DNA from: VXPQ01 sp965223485
Lineage (GTDB): Bacteria > Bacteroidota > Rhodothermia > Rhodothermales > VXPQ01
DNA length: 64,000 nt
Assembly (NCBI GenBank): GCA_965223485.1
Contig: OZ244993.1
Coordinates: forward strand, 2,728,001 to 2,792,000
Direction: 5' to 3'
Shown: positions 60,828 through 64,000 of the stretch, piece after piece
How the letters are laid out: each line of letters begins with the position of its first letter
Position numbering within the stretch: position 1 is the first letter of the stretch
Notes under the pieces: model-generated
Told to the model about the DNA's origin: nothing
What the model saw: the letters and a program-made list of their open reading frames with translations, nothing else
Databases searched by the model: none
Made by a program: the position numbers and the translations under genes

Positions 60828-62912
60828 ATGGGCACGATGAACAAGATGCGCGAGAACACAGGCATCGTCCTGTGGATTCTGGTGTTCGCGTTCGGGGTAA
60901 TCTGGGTGCTCCAGGATTCCGGCGGTCTGGACGCCGTCGGCATCGGTACTGGCGTAGACATTGCGGTCGTGGATGGAGATCCCGTTCCCTATCAGACATA
61001 TGCCCAGACAGTACAGCAACAGGCACAGCAATATCAGCAGCAGACGGGAGAATCGATGCCCCCGCAACTGCTGGAACAACAGCGGGAGTTGATCTTGCAG
61101 TCTCTGATCGAAAACAAGTTACGCGAACATGAGATGAATCGCCTGGGCATATCGGTTACCGGCGAGGAAATCTACGAAATGGTGACAGGCGACAATCCGC
61201 ATGCGATCATCCGCTCGTATTTCAGCGATGAGCAAGGCAATGTGGACCGGGACCTTCTTCAAAATTTCATTGAAAATCCGGATGCCAGCGAAGACTGGAT
61301 TCAGATCGAGGATTATCTCCGTTCGGAGCGCCGGCGTCAGAAGATGGACAACCTCATCTCTGCAACGGTGCACATCACCGATCGCAACGTAGAGGAAGAA
61401 TACCGGCGCCGGAACCTGAGCGTGAATGTGGAATGGGCAGGATTGCCATACGCGTCCATTCCGAATGACTCCGTGGTGGTTTCAGAGCGTGACCTGAGGA
61501 GATTTTACGACGACCACCGGGACGAGTATGCACGCAATCGCGCATATGACATAGCGTACGTTTCGCAGTCCAAGCTGCCCGCCGCGGAAGATACCGCCGC
61601 TGTGTTTGCAGAACTGGAGCGCATGAAGGACAATTTTGCGGCAGCGGAAGACGATTCGTTGTTTCTCCTTCGTAATGTATCCCGGCGCCCCTTCTCCGAC
61701 GCCTGGTTTGGCGCCAGCGACCTCGATACAGAGATCGCGTCAGTGGTTTTCCCCAACCCGGAAAAGGGGGCGGTGCTGGGCCCGGTCGCTGTCGGCAGCG
61801 AAGCGCACCTTATCAAGATCAGGGACATACGACCGGCAGAAGACGTTACCGTACGCGCATCACACATACTGCTGCGCGCCTCTGAAGAGAATGAGAACAT
61901 ACGCAGTGAGTTGGTCGGTATACGGGACCTCATCCAGTCAGGGGAAGCTGATTTCGCGGAAATGGCCCGGCAATATTCCGAAGACGCCTCGGCTGCGCAG
62001 GGCGGTGACCTGGGCTGGTTCGGTCCCGGCCGCATGGTAGCGCCTTTCGAAGAAGCGGCATTCGGGGCTCCTGTAAACCAGGTGGTCGGTCCGATCAAAA
62101 CGCAATTCGGTTATCACCTGATTGTTGTCGTCGCACGTACAGAGAACGAAGTTAACATCGTGGATTTCGCCCTGGAGATCGACGCGAACGTCGCCACGCT
62201 CAACCAGATTCAGGAACAGCTGGAAGACCTCCGGTATTTTGCGGAAGAAACGGGAAGTTTTGACCAGGAAACTCAACGTATGGGTATGAGCATTCAGCAG
62301 GTCCGGGTTGAAGAGGAACAGGTAAGCATTCCGGGTATCGGGAGCGGGTATACCGTGCTCGACTTTCTCGAAACGGCAGAGCAAGGGAGCATCAGTGAAA
62401 TCATCGAACTCGACGAAACATTTATTCTCGTTCATGTCGATGAGATTGTGCCGGAGGGCTACCAGCCTTTTGAGGAAGTACAAACGGAGATAGAGCCCCG
62501 AGCTTATATCGAAAAGAAAAAAGAGATCCTTGTGGAGCGTCTGGAACGCGCCTACGAGGCCGAGAGCTTCGACAATCTTTCCAGCGTACCCGGCATCCGG
62601 GTGCAGAACGCCTTTGTAACCTTCGAATCGAATGTGGTGCCCGGACTCGGTGCAGAACCCTTGTTCGTGGGCACTGCCCTCGCTCTCGATGCGGGAGCTT
62701 CCTCGGGCATCGTTGCCGGAGACAATACCGTCTTTGCACTGCGAGTGACTCAGGTCAACGAACCGGCGCCTATCACGGAAAACGAACAGGAAAATATCCG
62801 GCAGCAACTATTGCAGCAGCGGCAAAACACCGTGCGCACACAATGGATTGCATCCCTGCGCGAACACGCAGATATCGAGGACTTCCGCAGTCGTTTCCGT
62901 CAGCAGCAATAG
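60828..62912 (+). CDS. Membrane-anchored peptidyl-prolyl isomerase, PpiD/SurA-like
   Basis: This 694-residue protein has one N-terminal membrane helix at about 12-30 and a periplasmic chaperone body: a SurA-N-like helical region at about 60-190, a parvulin rotamase domain at about 340-440 (VRASHILLRASEENE, FAEMARQYSEDASAAQGGDLGWFGPGRMV), and a second, degenerate rotamase-like region near 460-600. It is predicted to help fold outer-membrane and secreted proteins, consistent with the many barrel proteins nearby. Size and anchor fit PpiD better than soluble SurA. It is convergent with dapF. Confidence 0.88.
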   Translation: MGTMNKMRENTGIVLWILVFAFGVIWVLQDSGGLDAVGIGTGVDIAVVDGDPVPYQTYAQTVQQQAQQYQQQTGESMPPQLLEQQRELILQSLIENKLREHEMNRLGISVTGEEIYEMVTGDNPHAIIRSYFSDEQGNVDRDLLQNFIENPDASEDWIQIEDYLRSERRRQKMDNLISATVHITDRNVEEEYRRRNLSVNVEWAGLPYASIPNDSVVVSERDLRRFYDDHRDEYARNRAYDIAYVSQSKLPAAEDTAAVFAELERMKDNFAAAEDDSLFLLRNVSRRPFSDAWFGASDLDTEIASVVFPNPEKGAVLGPVAVGSEAHLIKIRDIRPAEDVTVRASHILLRASEENENIRSELVGIRDLIQSGEADFAEMARQYSEDASAAQGGDLGWFGPGRMVAPFEEAAFGAPVNQVVGPIKTQFGYHLIVVVARTENEVNIVDFALEIDANVATLNQIQEQLEDLRYFAEETGSFDQETQRMGMSIQQVRVEEEQVSIPGIGSGYTVLDFLETAEQGSISEIIELDETFILVHVDEIVPEGYQPFEEVQTEIEPRAYIEKKKEILVERLERAYEAESFDNLSSVPGIRVQNAFVTFESNVVPGLGAEPLFVGTALALDAGASSGIVAGDNTVFALRVTQVNEPAPITENEQENIRQQLLQQRQNTVRTQWIASLREHADIEDFRSRFRQQQ

Positions 62913-62925
62913 CGGGCAGGCGTCT

Positions 62926-63756
62926 TTACGCCTCGAAGGTTCCCCTGAACACCACCTCTGCGGGACCTTCCAGATAAATATCCCGTATGCCCCCTCCTTC
63001 CAACTGGATGCCCACAGTCAGGCGCCCGCCGGGCATATCCACATAGATTCGGTCGGACTCCGTGCGCTCCAGCATGCGAGCCACTATAGCGGACGCTACT
63101 GCCCCCGTACCACATGCCAGCGTTTCCGACTCAACGCCTTTCTCGTAGGTACGGACGAGCAGGCGATCATCGTCTATGACTTCGACAAAGTCGATATTGG
63201 CTCCGGCCGGGGCCAGTGCTTCGTCCTGCCGGATAGCCGGCCCCCATACACCCACGGGAATGTCCGCCACGCGATCCGCGAAACACACCAGGTGTTCCGT
63301 ACCGGTCCAAATATAATGGGCATCGGTAACCTCCGTTTCCGCCATGCTGCGGAGTACCCGGTGCGGGGTATAGCCGGCCAGCGCATGCTGGTGGACGCGC
63401 ACCGGCCCGTCTTCCGATCCTTCCGCCCGGAAAACACCCGCATCTGTCTCGACCCGCATTTCCGGCTTATCCATACCGGCTCGCCGGGCAAACAGAACAA
63501 GGCAACGAGCGCCGTTTCCACACATCGTGCCGATCGTACCGTCCGCGTTGAAGTAACGCATCCGAAAATCATGCCCGGCATCGTCCGGGGAGTTGAATGC
63601 CAGCAAGCCATCCGCACCAATACCTTTCCGCCGGGGACACAGGCGCTGTGCGAAGCCACTCAACTCTTCATCGGAAAAATAATAGAAACGGTTGTCAATC
63701 ACGATAAAATCGTTTCCGGCCCCATTCATTTTCGTAAATTCCACAATGATTTGCAT
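62926..63756 (-). CDS. dapF: Diaminopimelate epimerase
   Basis: This 276-residue enzyme interconverts LL- and meso-diaminopimelate for lysine and peptidoglycan synthesis. The two active-site cysteines are in MCGNGARC (C79) and ACGTGAVAS. FTKMNGAGNDFIVID opens the protein and VGIQLEGGGIRDIYLEGPAEVVFRG closes it. The length is normal. It is convergent with the isomerase gene, 13 bases away, and divergent from the partial PhoH gene by 18 bases, so their promoters overlap. Confidence 0.96.
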   Translation of the reverse strand: MQIIVEFTKMNGAGNDFIVIDNRFYYFSDEELSGFAQRLCPRRKGIGADGLLAFNSPDDAGHDFRMRYFNADGTIGTMCGNGARCLVLFARRAGMDKPEMRVETDAGVFRAEGSEDGPVRVHQHALAGYTPHRVLRSMAETEVTDAHYIWTGTEHLVCFADRVADIPVGVWGPAIRQDEALAPAGANIDFVEVIDDDRLLVRTYEKGVESETLACGTGAVASAIVARMLERTESDRIYVDMPGGRLTVGIQLEGGGIRDIYLEGPAEVVFRGTFEA

Positions 63757-63774
63757 AGCAAGTAAGGTGACCTC

Positions 63775-64000
63775 TTGGCGGAAAAGACACTAACGATCGA
63801 AGGCGTCGAACCACTCCTCCTGTACGGCTTCAACGACGCATATCTACGCAAGATCGAACAGGCCTTTCCCGAAACGCACGTCACGGCGCGTGGCGATGCG
63901 CTTATACTCAACGGTAAAAAAAGCGCCGTAGAAGATATCGAGCGAATCGTCAAAGAACTCATTGACGTCATTACTCGTAACGGCGGCCTGACCGAAAACG
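63775..64000 (+). CDS. PhoH-like protein, N-terminal part (truncated by window end)
   Basis: A frame opens at TTG (63775) after AAGGTGA with a 4-base gap and runs off the right edge after 75 residues. The visible part, TIEGVEPLLLYGFNDAYLRKIE followed by FPETHVTARGDALILNGKK, matches the KH-like N-terminal region of PhoH-type ATPases that precedes the AAA-like P-loop domain. PhoH proteins are RNA-associated ATPases of unclear role. The P-loop itself is outside the window. Confidence 0.8.
   Translation, partial: MAEKTLTIEGVEPLLLYGFNDAYLRKIEQAFPETHVTARGDALILNGKKSAVEDIERIVKELIDVITRNGGLTEN

Overview
The window reads as one contiguous stretch of a GC-rich (judged by eye) Bacteroidota-type chromosome, most likely from the Rhodothermia side of the phylum. 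The markers are tandem carboxypeptidase-regulatory/DUF5686 outer-membrane proteins, an HU-like gene next to an HU-SPOR fusion and ExbB/ExbD, a WbqC protein beside a secreted protein with a type IX-like sorting tail, a PVC-type dehydrogenase cluster, and weak or absent Shine-Dalgarno sites on many genes. No phage, plasmid, CRISPR array or intact insertion sequence was seen. The species assignment is inference.

Layout. 1-9.3 kb: envelope genes on the + strand (beta-barrel, HU-like, HU-SPOR, ExbB, ExbD, two tandem DUF5686 paralogues). 9.4-12 kb: ComM-type AAA ATPase and NAD kinase, divergent. 12-15.8 kb: three tandem porin paralogues on the - strand. 15.8-16.9 kb: intergenic DNA with a 355-bp segment bounded by 31-bp inverted repeats, a double hairpin, tRNA-Phe and tRNA-Asp. 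17-25 kb: glycerate kinase, paraslipin and NfeD, then a sugar operon with two TIM-barrel isomerase/epimerases, an alpha/beta hydrolase, ribulokinase and ribulose-phosphate 4-epimerase. 25-41 kb: mostly - strand accessory catabolism and secretion (Uma2, a TIM barrel, propeller-CehA/McbA, ThuA, VanZ, a large cytochrome c/beta-propeller protein, a PVC-type dehydrogenase ending in a cupredoxin, SGNH hydrolase, WbqC, a Calx-beta-like secreted protein). 41-56 kb: a long + strand run of housekeeping and envelope genes (LD-carboxypeptidase, purN, purH, mreB, mreC, dacB, hslV, an NYN-like gene, hslU, FemAB-like, DUF6798-like membrane protein, flippase). 56-64 kb: bacilliredoxin, NlpC/P60 lipoprotein, greA, FAH hydrolase, rplU-rpmA, MtfA, a PpiD/SurA-like isomerase, dapF and the start of a PhoH gene.

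How the genes fit together. The porins, DUF5686 proteins and ExbBD point to investment in a variable outer surface and nutrient uptake. The - strand catabolic blocks suggest oxidation and isomerisation of unusual sugars or polyols feeding the pentose-phosphate pathway and periplasmic electron transfer. The + strand run handles purine synthesis, cell shape, proteolysis and surface polysaccharide export.

Main points for a second look: the inverted-repeat-bounded segment just upstream of the porin operon (candidate phase switch or miniature transposon); greA, which has no ATG/GTG/TTG start giving a full-length protein and appears to begin at ATT; a degenerate NYN-domain gene inserted between hslV and hslU; and a cupredoxin in place of the usual haem site on a PVC-type dehydrogenase.
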